From an uncultured Acidobacteriota bacterium (GTDB lineage: Bacteria > Acidobacteriota > Terriglobia > Terriglobales > Acidobacteriaceae): a stretch of DNA of 13,619 nucleotides. Shown here piece by piece: positions 13,578 to 13,619 of this stretch. The stretch spans positions 1 through 13,619 of the forward strand of contig CAILBQ010000068.1 of assembly GCA_903832475.1 (NCBI GenBank). Reading direction: 5' to 3'. The translations under genes were made by a program, and so were the position numbers. Under the pieces are notes generated by a model. It had not been told where the DNA came from, did not search any database, and was given only the letters and a program-made list of their open reading frames with translations. How positions within the stretch are numbered: position 1 is the stretch's first letter; every line of letters starts with the position of its first letter.

Positions 13578-13619
13578 CTGATTCTCGCCTCATCCATCAT
13601 GCTGAGCGAATAGAGTCAA

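Larger units (their letters stand above)
13321..13619. other. Non-coding intergenic repeat cluster
   Basis: The final 299 bases hold no gene I can support. After the TAA at 13318-13320 there is a short unique stretch, then a left motif, a 12-nt repeat, a 15-nt repeat array, a palindrome and a right-hand motif that runs off the edge. The plus strand is strongly pyrimidine-biased (C/T) from about 13400 to 13560, unlike any coding region here. Confidence 0.7.

Noticed and set aside
13372..13593. Minus-strand frame encoding a Lys/Arg/Thr/Tyr-rich pentapeptide-repeat protein of 73 residues
   Set aside because: The pentapeptides are the direct result of the 15-nt DNA repeats, no ribosome site was seen, and one 14-nt unit with other indels indicates non-coding evolution.

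Overview
The window is high-GC, tightly packed bacterial chromosome, most plausibly from an Acidobacteriota member of the Terriglobia/Acidobacteriaceae type. The grounds are: secreted family GH27 glycosidases, an EgtB resembling the Chloracidobacterium-type enzyme, a DUF5666-like secreted protein, an EAL/HDOD protein, and an intergenic 'GTCATCCTGAGC...GAAGGACC' repeat that I associate with these genomes. This assignment is inference from gene content and style; no rRNA or other taxonomic marker is present. I see no phage, insertion sequence, CRISPR array, tRNA or rRNA.

Layout, left to right. (1) 1-836, plus strand: the C-terminal end of a TPR protein, then moaC (molybdenum cofactor synthesis). 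(2) 912-3447, plus strand: two tandem, clearly paralogous, secreted GH27 glycosidases (alpha-galactosidase type), both with the catalytic aspartates. (3) 3506-5935, minus strand: egtB followed by egtD, an ergothioneine pair without egtA or egtC alongside; the EgtB carries a Tyr-Tyr pair typical of the variant that uses free cysteine. (4) 6094-6948, plus strand: a secreted protein with two DUF5666-like beta domains, divergent from egtB. (5) 6954-11225, minus strand, in transcription order: rlmB (23S rRNA methyltransferase), a large exported M1/gluzincin-like protein whose HEXXH motif reads HALTH, and an EAL-like/HDOD signalling protein. (6) 11519-13320, plus strand: an ECF sigma factor, a small two-helix membrane protein with a TTG start that may be its anti-sigma partner, and a three-helix membrane protein with two zinc ribbons. 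(7) 13321-13619: no credible gene; an intergenic repeat cluster with a 12-nt repeat, about eight copies of a 15-nt repeat, a perfect palindrome and flanking TCAT(C/G)CTGAGC motifs.

Most genes are ordinary families. The points most worth a second look are the probable cysteine-dependent EgtB, the gluzincin with a lost catalytic glutamate, the sigma factor start that lies inside a full-length Shine-Dalgarno sequence next to an unrecognised candidate anti-sigma protein, and the period-15 repeat array. I do not see a clear multi-gene system of unknown type; the candidate sigma/membrane-protein pair comes closest.
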